Shown here piece by piece: positions 52,602 to 64,000 of a DNA stretch of 64,000 bases. A program made the translations under genes and the position numbers. Under the pieces are notes generated by a model. The model was given only the letters and a program-made list of their open reading frames with translations. It was not told the DNA's origin and did not search any database. This DNA comes from Puccinellia tenuiflora (lineage: Eukaryota; Streptophyta; Magnoliopsida; Poales; Poaceae): positions 62,001 through 126,000 of the forward strand of contig QRDG01001910.1 of assembly GCA_012064385.1 (NCBI GenBank). Reading direction: 5' to 3'. Every line of letters starts with the position of its first letter. Within the stretch, counting starts at the first letter, position 1.

Positions 52602-53339
52602 AAGTGAGGGTTCTTAAAATGAATTTTAGCGATGTTGGTTTACACCTTGAGCAAAATTTTCAAGCAGCACAACTGATTTTTTTCCGTGTTTACCTAGCGC
52701 GAAATGGAAGAGTCCTAATATTACCAGAGAAATATTTTCATACTCATGGTACATTTTTACGGTCTTGGTTACAAATGTCTAAGAGAAACAAATATGACAA
52801 CCTTTTACATCGAAAGGTAGTACGACTTTTCCTTGCATTTTTTTTCCTTTGCAGCTTCAAAAGATGAAAAGATGTTGTAAGACCAAACATGAGCAACTAC
52901 TAGGAGTCTAGGATTCACTACTGCCACTACAACGGGAATTCGTAATATTTCCAAACCTCAAGGGCAAAACTGAATATAAATAAATGAAACGAAGGCGTCG
53001 GCTGTTGGCGGCTGGCGCGCGGCGCCAGTGGCAGCCACCGGGGCGAATGCGGGGCGCACCAAAATAGTGGCTCGTCTTGTAATGGCGACTGCAGCCAATG
53101 GTGACGCCCGTTTGTTGTTGGTGCAGCAGCCACCTTCCCTGGCTACAATCACACGTCTATCCTGCATTCCTGCTCCTTATTCTTCTCTTGGAGAATGTTT
53201 CTTTTTTCTCTTGTTCGTTTGCTTTTTGTACTATTACGTGGTCCGAAATTAGATGCAAACGATATATGTATTCCATGCACATTTTGTACGAACACTTCTG
53301 AGGTCCTTGATGTATAAGTTATTGTCAATATTTTTTGTA
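52602..53339. other. Unassigned intergenic sequence
   Basis: Contains a GC-rich island at 52990-53150 with no supported gene. Confidence 0.4.
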
Positions 53340-53488
53340 CTCCCTCTGATCCCTTTTAGTTGTCGCGGAGGTAGAACTACTACATCACAAAACTACTACC
53401 TTCGATCCACATTAATTATCACGGAAATTGTACTAAGTTAGCACAAAATACAGTACATCTCACGAGAATCATTACGGATCGGTGGGAG
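53340..53488. mobile_element. Stowaway-type MITE (149 bp)
   Basis: The TIRs are CTCCCTCTGATCC and GGATCGGTGGGAG. TA target dinucleotides lie at 53338-53339 and 53489-53490. The interior has GTTGTCGCGG and related phrases of Mariner-type MITEs. It is longer than the 80-bp family found at 35054. Confidence 0.85.
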
Positions 53489-54662
53489 TAGTATACAACT
53501 TGCGACGGTTAATTCGTCAGAGGTAGTATCATTTTTGTATGGCATGTCTCAATGATACACTCATTGCTAACTACCTACGCACAGAGCAACTACACCTGTC
53601 CGAATAGCTATGTATTTAATCATGTAACCTTGTCGATGCCAGGTTGGCAATCAGGTTGTCAATATTGGGCCATGATCAGATCGTTAGATATCATTGTGAA
53701 GTCCCATTTGTTTTAATCAGTTATGTTTTGGAGGCACCAGCCAATCAAAGGTAACATATTGGTGACCTAATGCCGTTGCCGACACTACTCTTGCTTCTGC
53801 TCCAGCACCATCGGCTCATGAATTTTGACATGAAAACAATGTGTATACTTTGTTGATGCTGTATGACAAAGATAGCAACGACCACCACACGTCTGAGGAC
53901 ACCTCCAGGCTACAACTCTTGTCCACATACACAGATTGTGGCGCGCACAAAAACCTGGATGCACTCGTGTCGACACAGATTGTCACAATTTATTGTGGCG
54001 CGCACCTGCAGAACCTGGATGGCCGAAAGTGCCATCCGAATCATTCCCCGGTGGATTGGGGTACAAAGGCAACCATTAGTAACAAACATTGTATCCAGAC
54101 AAGTATTTAACTTTGGCACAAGTATTTGGTCCTTTTTCTCCCCCTTTTTACTCCAAAGAACAGCAAGTGCAGCATGCAACTTCCTTTTCCTAAGAGCAGA
54201 AAATCAAATATGCAGCATGAAGCGGACTGTCTAGTGACTGGACCACACAGGAGAAATCAATTTAGCATAACCCCATATCCAGGTCAGCAACATGGCCTTC
54301 TGATAAACAAGTTGAGCCTTATCGGTCCGCGACATCACTCCATCACAATAAATAGCTTTTCTTCCACCAAAAGCAAGTTTGCGTTAACAATCAGGAGACA
54401 CTAACTTAAATCTCAAGCCACACAGAAGCAAAGACCGATGGCTGAATTTCGTGCACTTGTCGGATCAAATACCTGATGGTTGGAGCATCTCAGCCAGTCC
54501 TCAGATCCTAATCCACCAGAGCAAATGGCGGTCAGTTGCTGCAACTAACCCATGTGCAACAACAGCTTCACCACCCACATGTTAGCTAAGGCATTCACGA
54601 CGGACTCCCACAGCTCCAGTGTGTCCTCGGCTTATTTAATTTAATTAATTAATGAAGCACAA
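53489..54662. other. Intergenic sequence and 3' UTR of the SET gene
   Basis: No gene is supported. Two near-copies of CACAGATTGT(G/C)...GCGCGCAC...AACCTGGATG (53930-53970 and 53976-54025) make a small tandem duplication. The part next to 54662 (TTAATTAATTAATG on the plus strand) is the likely 3' UTR. Confidence 0.5.
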
Positions 54663-57600
54663 CTAGGAATCAAGCATTGCCAGGCCTGAGGCACAAGAGG
54701 TAACGATGGACGAAATTATCCTTCGCTGTAGATCTTTGTAGCTCAGTGCTAGCGCAACATCCCAACTGGCACTCTCCCTGCAAGAAATCGTAATGAGCAA
54801 GCTATGCTGATGTCTGGCACAAAAGGAGAGATATAAGATGTCTGTTTAAGCATGAAGTGGCACCGGCTGTAGTCATCTGGCTCGCCTAATCCTTCAAGCA
54901 TAGGAGTAAATATGGTAATGAGTGTTTCCAGCACCATCCTGTCATTTTCCTTGATCTGAGTACAGAAAAGAGGTGGGCGTTAGCTGCAGGTCTCACTTTC
55001 AGTTACTTGTCAAGCATATGGCATGCTTCACGCATCATTCAGGAAAACCAAAAAACAGATTCTTACATCAGCCTCTGGAACAGATTCGTTGTGATCACAA
55101 TTCAGAGCAGCACGCAGATGCGACAGCAAGGGCTGAGGCAGGCCATACGTGGGAGCTCCTTCTGATCTGGACAACCATGTCCCACGAACCATATGAGTAG
55201 TTAGACTTGTACTCACAGACTGGGCCGTGCCATCCTCTTCATCGATAGATGTATCAAGATCTGCATGTAAGTGAACATCATTAAGCGAACACAAAATCCA
55301 AATAAGGAAAATACGTCCCTCAGCATTGAAAATCCCATTCTGTTTATGTAGAAGTTATGACCTCCAGACCAACCAACTTTAGTCAATAAATTTATTAGTG
55401 TCATAGATCCACCATCACACGGCAAAGATGAAGCAACCTCTCTACTACAGACACACATAACTCTAAGAAATGATGCTTAGGTCAAACATTACCTAAAGGT
55501 ATAACATCATAAGGGTTGTCTTCTCTTGGTAGGAAACCGTAGAAGGTAATTAGATGCGACCCTGGATGTTTGCCATAACTGAGAAAACATTGAGATCCTG
55601 CTTCACAAGGTCTTGACAAAGGAAACTTCAAGGACTTCGTGGCTTGATCTACTCGGCCATAGTTAAGAATATGTGGAATCACCTACATAGAACATGAAAA
55701 CAACAACATGCTAAGCAGTTCGGAGAACAACCAAAACACAACTTTGGAACCAATTCAGGGACAGAGTTACAAACCGAGTGGTTCAGAAGTCCAGCAACAG
55801 GAATCAAGCAAGTGGTTAATTTCCCGCTACTTAAAACAACCATCATACTGTTTGAATACCATAATTCACATGCCCACAGAAAATTGTCCCATGTGAATAT
55901 GTCTTGTTTGAATATCTCAGAAAACTTGGTGCATAGCACTGGAAATAACTCATCATACTGCTGGTGCAAATGCTGAAAGAAAGAACAAAAATATAGCTTC
56001 ACACCATAACTAGCTGAATACTGATTCATCGAATTAATAGACCAATGGCACAATGATATTACCTGTCTAGCTTGCATTAACTCATCAAAAAGCAGTGTAC
56101 CTTCTAACGCAGCAAGTGCATCGATCCCAAAACTCAAGCCTGGAAATGTACATTATAAAATAATTTCTCAACTTACGACATTGTAACTGCAGTCTCCCTA
56201 AGGGATACCAATCGCTTAACGAAAATTTATCACAACTAAAAATAATTTCGACCAAGACTAAACTTGGTTGATCAATGTGTTCACACTCTGTAAGAACATA
56301 CAGTAGTTACACTAGGAAACCATTTAGACTGTTCAGTTTAGGGGTTAATAATTGTGTTGAGGGTGGTTAAATTTACCGGGTCAAAGCCTCCCTGACTCAG
56401 GATTAATTAACCGACCACAATTAGCGCTCCCCAGTTCTGTTTTTACAGCTAACCAAACTCACCCACCTAGTCTAGCCAAACAGTAATTCGGGTTAACCGC
56501 GTTCATTCATTGCCAAACACAAAACTTATGTGGCTAACCTAGTTACCTTAACCTGCAACCAGATGCAACCTTAAGAGCAGTAGATTCGAATATGATGTGT
56601 GTACTACATGTACGCCCATCCATCATGCATGTCTCAAAGCATTGAAGCATCATGGAGAAGACAGTGGTAAGTTTCTATCGGCATTGTTTGATTGAATAAA
56701 ATTTAAGAATCTACTTCATGTGAGGTGTATGTGTTTCATGAGTGATGCTTCTTGAGATATGTCTCACCCCTGTTTCCTCCCATTCCAGGTTTGAACGCTA
56801 CAAGAGTAATGGGAGGGAGTAGGTTGACTGCACAAAACAGTACGCACACATACTTATAATCACTCACTTGGCTATTTTACTAGCATATGTGTTATAAGTT
56901 GTTGAGTGTTAAAACATTTTCGTTTCACAGTTAATACTTGTTTCAAATGTGACAACCCAGGTCTCCTGACGGGCTGACATGTTACAAGCATGGACTCTCT
57001 TTATGCATGATAATTAATTGCCAATACCTGTATTGAAATTTGATGGAAGTGTCTCAAAGAACATTTTAAACTTTGAAGATGGAGTATGCCGCTCTCTCAT
57101 GCTCCACAACAATAGCATAGTTTCAGTGGTGATGCTATTTGAATCTTTCAGTGCAAGAAACTGCAAAATATAGCAAAGTCTTCATAATTGAGCAACCAGG
57201 AACTCCAATACTGGGGCATTGAAGATCAATCTGTAAAAAAACTTATTGGAGGTAATGAAAAAACAATCTCCTGTCTTCACTTCATAAAACATGTCAAGCA
57301 TGTGTATTTATGTTATAACTAGAAACAAGTTCATTTCATGCTGAACATCGAACTGCAACAAGATACTGAGAGATGGTACTCCATGATAGCTAGCCAGAAC
57401 TTTTGAAGTCACAAAAATGAATCATGGTCTTTTTGAAATGTAGAAATGGGATTAAGGATGATCATACCATGTCAGACTGACAGAGAAGTTCCTCAGATAT
57501 GATAAGGGACTCTGGAATTTCAAGTGCAATATCCCCCACACCTATATTTTCAGAAGCTACCATTCCTCTCCCAGCTCCTTCAAACACTAAATTTTCGAGA

Positions 57601-59588
57601 ATCAGAGAAAAACATATGACACTTGATATCTATGAACATAACAAATAGGCTGTTCATTCAAATGGAGCTCACCATGAACAAAACAAATCAGGTACTAAAA
57701 CTAAAAAATCTAGTAGAATATCTGTAGCATTTTCATGTACATCCACGACCAAAACATCATCATCACTATTTTGCTAAAATAGCATGAATGATACAGATTC
57801 TGTAAGAAACTGATATTTATGTAAACACAATTAAGAACTGAAAGACAAGATTATTATAACATAAAGCTTCTCACTTTTCAATGGGTTGATTGCAGTAGAG
57901 AGCACCTATGATCCAGCTTCGTAAAGAATGACATACTATACACCAAATTCATGGAGACTTACATGCTATCTGCAATTTACTTTTAACACCATGATGCTCC
58001 CCCCATTTAAGAAGAGCATCTTCAGTATCATGGTTCTGTGTTTGAAGTACCATTTGGTCATTATCTGTCAATCCCACAGATCTGAGCCTAACAACTATCT
58101 CATCATCTAGTACTTGCAATACTCCCTTCGCATCATCATTGGCAGTTAAAAGCAATGTGTTGATGATTTTGAGCAGCAGATTTAGAGACTCAAGTTCATT
58201 CCGTGTAGAGAATGGGCCATAATTATCATCTCCAGCAAAATAAAGCTCTAGCTGCAGTAAACCAACACAGCTAATTTGGTAAGAAGTTAAGAACTAAGAA
58301 GTTAGAATAGATATTCTCCAGTGCCTTTTCTGTTATGTCAGCATGTCAATACTAATCACGATTAAACATAAGATGTAATACCTCATCCATATGAGCTACC
58401 CTAGCAGTATGGATCATCTGATCAAGTAATTTGCAGGCATCAGCAGCGGATGATGAGATTGGAACTGGAAATAGGCAGGATAGTTTCCTGCTCTCCAGAA
58501 TTTTCTGCATTTATAGAATAAATGAACTTTGTGAAAATCATTCAAGATGTTGACAAAAGATTCCAACACACGCAAGACTTGCACTATTTTAGTATATCAA
58601 AACAATGACATATCTTATTAGAAAATAAACAAATGCTGGGTTCATTCCACTTTGACCTTTGGTCTAACAAACTTGAACTACCATACAAGAGAACACATCT
58701 ATAAGTCCAAACTACTGATTATCATCCAAACACCGCACAAAGATGTTAATTATAAAGTACCACTTCTCAGCAACATTCCAGACTAGCACCATACTCAGCC
58801 AACATTTCATCCACTACATAGACGCACACAAATTGATAATATCGGCCTTTTCTCCCCACCACTTCCTCATGCATCTATCCAACATGACCAAATGTAGCTT
58901 AACAACCACTGAGAACAAATGACATTAAGCTCAACCCTTTTCTACCTTTTTTTAGAATAATGGCCTCTTAAACCAGATAAATCCAAACTTACCAAGTAAT
59001 CAGGCACAAATATGCCTCTTGCGCTGTTTAAAAGCCACAATTCAAATATACAGTGCCTCACTCCTTAATTTGGATGGAACATGATAGTTAAATTATGAGA
59101 AGCAAAACGGGACCGTCCCAAAAACATCAAAAGTATGCCATTTCCTGAATCCATTTAAAATATATTAGATGATGTCAATAAAATGTTCTTTATATCCAGT
59201 ATGCCGTCGGCACAATCTATTCTGCTGATTCAGTTAATAAAAAACGAGCATTTCCCATGTTGGTGCCGATTTAATTAAAGTAACTATCAGCTGCAAGTCT
59301 AAATTTTTTCTATCCCTCCAGTATACTTCCCATCTCTTGTCCCCAAGCCTCATTTCTTCATTAACCGGAAATGTAACGCAGTTACGATCCAAAAAAAACT
59401 AACATCTAATTACTGAACGAAACACGGCCTAAACATCGCACTTATGATACGATTATATAGCATGTTTGGTACATACGCGCCCGGTGCCCTACCTTCTTAT
59501 CATGGTGCAGGGGGTCATCCTCCGAGGGAGAAGGCAGGCGAATCTCCACCACATCGCTTCCCGCCGCCAGCTCCCCCGCCGCCGCCAT
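54663..59588 (-). CDS. SET-domain protein with Rubisco LSMT substrate-binding domain
   Basis: Eleven exons on the minus strand: 59588-59493, 58504-58382, 58251-57963, 57586-57468, 57160-57028, 56139-56063, 55972-55775, 55682-55493, 55260-55067, 54955-54864 and 54777-54663. All introns are GT-AG and phases match, giving 541 residues. Residues 140-400 form the SET domain: FEGAGRGMVASENIGVGDIA (from about 170), the NHS motif at the exon 7/8 junction (343-345), and QCFLSYGKHPGSH with the catalytic-type Tyr at about 381, then ITFYGF. Residues about 410-541 form the substrate-binding domain ending YKDLQRRIISSIVTSC. Such proteins methylate lysine (or histidine) on non-histone targets. It resembles the Arabidopsis At2g18850 group; that identity is from memory. 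The substrate is unknown. Confidence 0.92.
56325..56575. repeat. Possible MITE in SET gene intron 5
   Basis: The intron segment between 56140 and 57027 contains TTCAGTTTAGGGGTTAA and later GCCAAACACAAAACTT and TAACCTAGTTACCTTAACC, which could pair as a weak inverted repeat. Edges and TSD are unclear. Confidence 0.25.
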
Positions 59589-59795
59589 GGTCGCAGCCGC
59601 TTCTCTCCGGGAGCGGACGTGGGTTCTGGGCTAAGATCACCGCTAATCTGCTGAAATTTTCCGGCCTGGATCAGCTGCTTAGGCCTAGCCCATTATTGCT
59701 AAACTGGCCGGGCTAAAATGGGTTTGGGCGCAGAGCTGGGCTTATTTTTCTCAGGTGCAAGTCTTATGCTGTGTATGGGCAGGAAACCCGAAAAA
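59589..59795 (-). promoter_or_regulatory. 5' UTR and promoter of the SET gene
   Basis: The GC-rich stretch upstream of the ATG at 59588 changes to mixed sequence by 59760. No TATA box was identified with confidence. Confidence 0.35.
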
Positions 59796-60250
59796 TGTTT
59801 ACTGAAACCCGAGTTTACAGGAGCCCTTTATTTAAAAATTTAAAAATGATATTTTATAGTTACAAAATTCTGAAAAAATATGTACATGTAGGTAATGATG
59901 TATATTTCAAGCGCATAATATCACAATTTGAAATAGTTATATTATGGGTTGCATAAAAAGGACAAAAACTGACAAGATTTGAAGTTGCACTATTCACTTA
60001 CTCAGATCTATAATGTTGTCTTTTTTTTTGTAGCATACAATACAAAATATTTCGGATTAAAACTTCGCACACCTGAATGTTTACATCATTGTTTATCATA
60101 CATATTTTTTTTATAAATGAAAATGACACAGTAGGGGCCTTCCTCGCTGTTTTTGTGTCAAAAAAATACATATTCTTTAATTTTTTTGAAATTTTGAAAA
60201 TAATATTTCTAAATGTTCAAAATAAAGGGCTCCAGTGAGCCCGGAGCCAA
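59796..60250. repeat. Inverted repeat (foldback/MITE-like) upstream of the SET gene
   Basis: The left arm GGAGCCCTTTATTTAAAAATT (near 59820) is matched in inverted orientation by AATAAAGGGCTCCAGTGAGCC near 60221-60240. Arms extend roughly 60-100 bp and the middle is AT-rich. No clear target duplication was found. Confidence 0.6.
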
Positions 60251-61052
60251 ATCGATGCACTCCAGAACCCTGCGTGTCTGACTACGTCAAAAATCAAAAC
60301 GTGAATTCTACTTTTCACATTTTGTTTGTAAATTTATGACAATCGTTACCGCTTTTAAAATAGTCTGTCATAATTCATCCTAAATTTGTTACGTCATGTC
60401 AGATTTTACCATATTTAACATATTCCTCATTCCGACGGACTAAGTCAACTTGGCAAGCACTAAGGTGCAATACACACATAAGTAAAATAAAGATATATCA
60501 AACATACTTACTTTTTCCAAATTTGGGAACACCAAGCACACATACTCTTACGTTTTTTCAAATTTTGAAACACCATTACACAATTGTTGTATCTTATTTG
60601 GATAGTGATGAGGACATCCACATGTTGATACAGCCACTGCACCTACAATACAAGGACCTCTTACACGAGCTCGTGCACGGCAACTTAATTATCAGGTATA
60701 AATCGGATGTGTTTGTCACACTTAGGAATGACGGTCCTAGCATGATCACACATGGGGAGGATGACAGCAAGCATGGGAGGATTGAAGATGACACCACAAC
60801 TGGAGATTTCGGAACATTGAAGCCACCATAATAAGAGGAGAAGACTTGGACGAAATATAGAGCTTCCCACTTCATAATTTCATCCATATATTCATATGGT
60901 GCTGCGTCGCCTTTTAGATATGGGCCAGGCCCATGTAATTTTGTCCAAATTAAGAGCAGTGAACAATTAGAGTCCGTATAAGTGGAAGGAAACCGACTTA
61001 GGGTGGAATTCGACCTCCTTTTCCAAGGCTGGCCGAATCCCCCTCTATCCCT

Positions 61053-61062
61053 CCATATATAC
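61053..61062 (+). promoter_or_regulatory. Candidate LTR TATA box of element 3
   Basis: CCATATATACC lies about 380 bp before the LTR end, at a plausible U3/R position. Confidence 0.45.
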
Positions 61063-61440
61063 CTCAGTTCGGTCGTCCTTTAGACGCGGATTTTGTTTAG
61101 TTTAAGACTTAGCCATTGCTATTCTTCGCTATAGACAACAGTGTCGGTTCAGACCTTTTGTACTACGCACTTGCAGAATCCCATCTATAAAGCTTTCATC
61201 TTTAATCCGCAATATCTTGATTGCATCTATAATTCTTGCTAGTTCTTCGATTGCTTGCAGGAATTGATCTTCGGATTAGGTTGATCTAGCTCCGGCGAGA
61301 TCAATAGCCTCGGAAGTTGGTGTAGCGATTGCTAAGGCGCAACGTCCCGTATGTTTGTAGTCGGATCGTCAACGTCGACCTCCACCCAAATCGAGAGATA
61401 TCCATCTCATCGAAAGATCAGGCACTTTTACCCTATCAAG

Positions 61441-61450
61441 TGGTATCAGA
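61441..61450 (+). other. Primer binding site of element 3 (initiator Met tRNA)
   Basis: TGGTATCAGA matches the complement of the 3' end of plant initiator tRNA-Met and lies 2 bases after the LTR end …CCCTATCA (61438). It marks where minus-strand DNA synthesis would start. Confidence 0.85.
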
Positions 61451-62507
61451 TTTCAGGTTTATCGGTGAGATCTTACAGTTTTACTAGTATAGATTGCATC
61501 TGTTTTTCCTACAGTCCACGAAAAAGCCAAAAATATTAGGGTTAGATCTTTTCCCAGAAACAATTCGAGCCTTTGCATCTTTTCTTTCCAGTGTTTGCAT
61601 TGTTGAATTCGTGTCTGCATCGTCATGTCGAGTGCTGGTCGTAGCGTCTAGTTCCTTTAGAGTTTCTAGTTCTTTGCATATTTGTCTTGCCGCCGCCGCA
61701 CGACACGCATCTCGCCCATCATCGCCACCATCCACCAGTCTTCCGCCGCCATCCATATATCCACCACCGCCACCATCTACATACCCGCCGCCGCCTCCAC
61801 CATCGTGATCGGTTTGGTTTGTAAAAAAAATTGTAAAAAAAAAGTCAATCCGCATCCAAGTCGGATTTAACCCGATTTCTACTAGTCAGGGTGCGAATTA
61901 GTCCGAACTGGCTGGGTTTTTACAGTTTTGGGTGTCCGAACTTTGACAGGCCATAACTTTTGCATATAAACTCCATTTTCGACGTTCGACCACTCAAAAT
62001 TCTCGTCAGAAAAAGTTCTGTCCAAAATCTCTCAGAATTGGCAAAAGAGTCCGGGAAGGTTGAGTTTTTGCCACTTGTGAAAAAGTTCAGAACTTTCTAT
62101 GATCTTCACTTATATCTTGCTTTTGAGCTATCCATTTGTGCTTGTTGTTGCCGCGCCTTGACTTTGTTGGTGCTATAGGCTCGCGTCTCTAGTACGGTCT
62201 ATCCTAGGACCAGCACAGTACCGTCATTGAGCATTTATTCAACTCGTTGCATTGCTGTTTTGAATTGTTGCTACAGATATTACAGCCACCTACAGCTCCA
62301 CATGTTCCTACACCGTGCGTTGACACCACCTGGTAATCGCTATTCTCAATCTTCTTGACGTTTGGTCCCCTCGGTTGCTAGTCACCACCTGCTGCAGGGT
62401 AAGAACGGGTAAGAATATTGGTTTGCTTGATTGATTGCGCATTGATTCCACCACTTTCCTGTCATCTATACACCCATATTTCTAGTGCTTTTTGCGTACT
62501 AACCATG
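61451..62507 (+). other. 5' leader of element 3
   Basis: A long untranslated leader between the PBS and gag. It contains a CCGCC/CACCATC-rich run at 61685-61805 that keeps several frames open, but no domain is recognisable. Confidence 0.5.
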
Positions 62508-64000
62508 ACAGGTTCTGAGATGCCTGTCGACCCGGATAAGATGACCAACGCGGAGCTCCACGGCCACTTCACGCACCTCGTCAGCGACCATATGCAAGAC
62601 GTGGATAAACGTTTTGGTGAAACCATGGAGAAGATCGAGGGCCTCGAAACGTCCTTCACCGCCAAGCTCAATGAAAAGTTTTAGGAGTTGCTACGCCGTC
62701 TTCCACCCCCTACGTATGTCGGCCGCGCCTAGTGCGTACCTCTCCACCATGCGCACACGTCTGCTGCAGGCGCTGCGGGTGCTGCGGCTACCAATGCGCG
62801 ATACGAGGAGTATGAAGGGGAGGACGACTACGATGGCGAGAACGGGGATGAGGGTGAGGTCCACCAACCGGCACCTGGACGTCCACGCGTACTTCTACGT
62901 AACACGCGTCCGCTGGTACGTGACGATGACCATGTTGCAAAACTGAAGTTGAATGTTCCGCCTTTTGATGGTCGTTATAATCCTGATGCGTACCTTTCTT
63001 GGGAATTAGAATTAGAACAACGTTTTTCATGCTTAAATTATCCGAAGGAGAGACATGTTAGTGCTGCTACTTGTGAGTTCACTAGTTTTGCTTCCGTATG
63101 ATGGTCTGGATATTGTCGTTTGCATCATGCTAATCCACCTACTACTTGGACTGATTTGAAACATGCTATGCGGACTCACTTTGTTCCTCCATACTATCAA
63201 TGTGATTTGCTAAATAAATTAATTAGACTAGAACAAGGTAAAAAATCTGTACAAGAATACTATCAGGAATTACAAACTGGTATGATTCGTTGTGGTATAG
63301 TAGAGGATACTGAAGCTTTACTTGATAGATTCTTTGGTGGGTTAAATAAAGAGATTCAAACAATTCTGGAATATAAGGAATATACAACTATCACTCGTTT
63401 GTTTCATCTTGCTTGCAAAGCTGAATGTGAAGTGCAGGATCGGAGAGCGGCGACACTCCTGCAGGGCGTTCTACTTCATGGACACCACGAACGCCGTCTA
63501 CGTCGCCACGGACTGCTGCTACGACTGCTACTACGCCCACCCCCACACGGTCTACATCGTCTACATTCCACCATTTGCAGCCAAGAGTACACCCGCTGGA
63601 CCAGCCCCAAGTTCTTCGTCATCAATGGCTTCTACGGGCAAAACCAGCAACATTAAGTGCCGCAAATGCAGCGGGCTTGGTCATTTCGCACGTGATTGCA
63701 CCAACGCTCGTGTGATGATTGCTCTTGAGGATGGTGGATACGATTCCACTAGTGATTATGATGAAGATACATTGGCTCTCATAGCACATGATGAGCAATT
63801 CACGGAAGCAAACACGGCGCAGGATTCACAATACATGGCTGCGGAACATGCGGAGCAGTACCCGAGCTTAATTGCGCATCGCGTTTTAAGTGCACAAGTG
63901 ACAAAAGCTGAACCAAGTCAGCGCAATAATCTGTTCCATACAAAGGGCGTTGTCAAAGATCGTTGTGTTCGCATTATTATTGATGGAGGGAGCTGCAACA
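62508..64000 (+). pseudogene. Gag and start of protease of element 3
   Basis: Starts MTGSEMPVDPDK. A coiled-coil-like N-terminus runs to a stop at 62682-62684, then frame changes follow. LNVPPFDGRYNPDAYLSWEL (about 62950-63010) and the retrotransposon gag block (TWTDLKHAMRTHFVPPYY, then RLEQGKKSVQEYYQEL, 63120-63430) follow, with another stop near 63102. After a Ser/Thr-rich linker with a frameshift near 63440-63560, another frame reads CRKCSGLGHFARDC (CCHC zinc knuckle, near 63660-63700) and then KDRCVRIIIDGGSCN, the protease active-site region cut by the window edge. The frame is broken at least four times. Confidence 0.85.

Larger units (their letters stand above)
60900..64000 (+). mobile_element. 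Third Ty3/gypsy element (element 3), 5' part; continues beyond window
   Basis: An LTR ending at 61438, a primer binding site, a long leader and a gag with CCHC zinc knuckle followed by a protease start are arranged as in gypsy elements. Chromovirus (CRM/Reina) affinity is suggested by the zinc knuckle and IIIDGGSCN protease start. The 5' LTR start was not fixed; 60900 is a placeholder, and a short open frame at 60523-60831 might belong to the LTR or to the flank. Confidence 0.75.

Noticed and set aside
54126..54404. Plus-strand frames downstream of the SET gene
   Set aside because: Low-complexity peptides on the strand opposite to the gene's 3' flank; no coding signal.
60523..60831. 102-residue plus-strand frame left of element 3
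   Set aside because: Could be LTR or flanking sequence; no domain recognised, so it is not listed as a gene.

Overview
This window is plant nuclear DNA from a grass, most likely a Pooideae or Triticeae species (wheat, barley, rye or a close relative). The main evidence is a BARE-1/WIS/Angela-type copia solo LTR, Stowaway MITEs, GC-rich first exons, spliced genes with GT-AG introns, and a plant tRNA-Ser. Everything here was read by eye; no alignment or database search was run.

Layout. (1) 1-10547 is most of a Tat-lineage Ty3/gypsy retrotransposon: degenerate gag, protease, RT, two RNase H domains and integrase on the plus strand, a five-exon additional antisense gene, then the 3' LTR. (2) 10548 to about 20190 is a second, 5'-truncated Tat-lineage element. 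Its integrase is split by a 1757-bp copia solo LTR (5-bp TSD GGTGC), and its 3' LTR is split by a 3510-bp LTR-like insertion (5-bp TSD CCGGC). (3) 20200-32370 is mostly gene-poor. It holds one possible small GC-rich gene (21288-21788), a 5'-truncated LINE inserted into an older tandem duplication, a worn copia relic and a LINE tail. (4) 32372-40526 is a genic island with all genes on the minus strand: a TML-type subunit of the TPLATE endocytic complex (one exon), tRNA-Ser(GCT), and a four-exon syntaxin-6-N-domain protein. Three small insertions with clear target-site duplications lie among them. (5) 42366-52098 is an unusual block. A 2-kb element with TGATACGTC...GACGTATCA ends is followed by an open copia RT/RNase H fragment. 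Next comes a 5.8-kb element with inverted termini of roughly 450-520 bp, which carries a two-exon gene for a putative plant transposon protein and arrays of CCGGAGWCTCCGG quasi-palindromes. (6) 54663-59588 is an 11-exon minus-strand SET-domain (Rubisco-LSMT-like) methyltransferase gene. (7) From about 60900 to the right edge is the 5' part of a third Ty3/gypsy element: LTR, initiator-Met PBS, gag and the start of protease.

The three host protein genes have housekeeping-type roles (endocytosis, endomembrane trafficking, protein methylation) and are not an operon or pathway. The best candidate for something undescribed is the long-terminal-repeat element at 46325-52098. The central base of its 13-mer quasi-palindrome is A in all perfect copies upstream of its gene and T in all perfect copies downstream, which is what inverted subterminal binding sites would look like.
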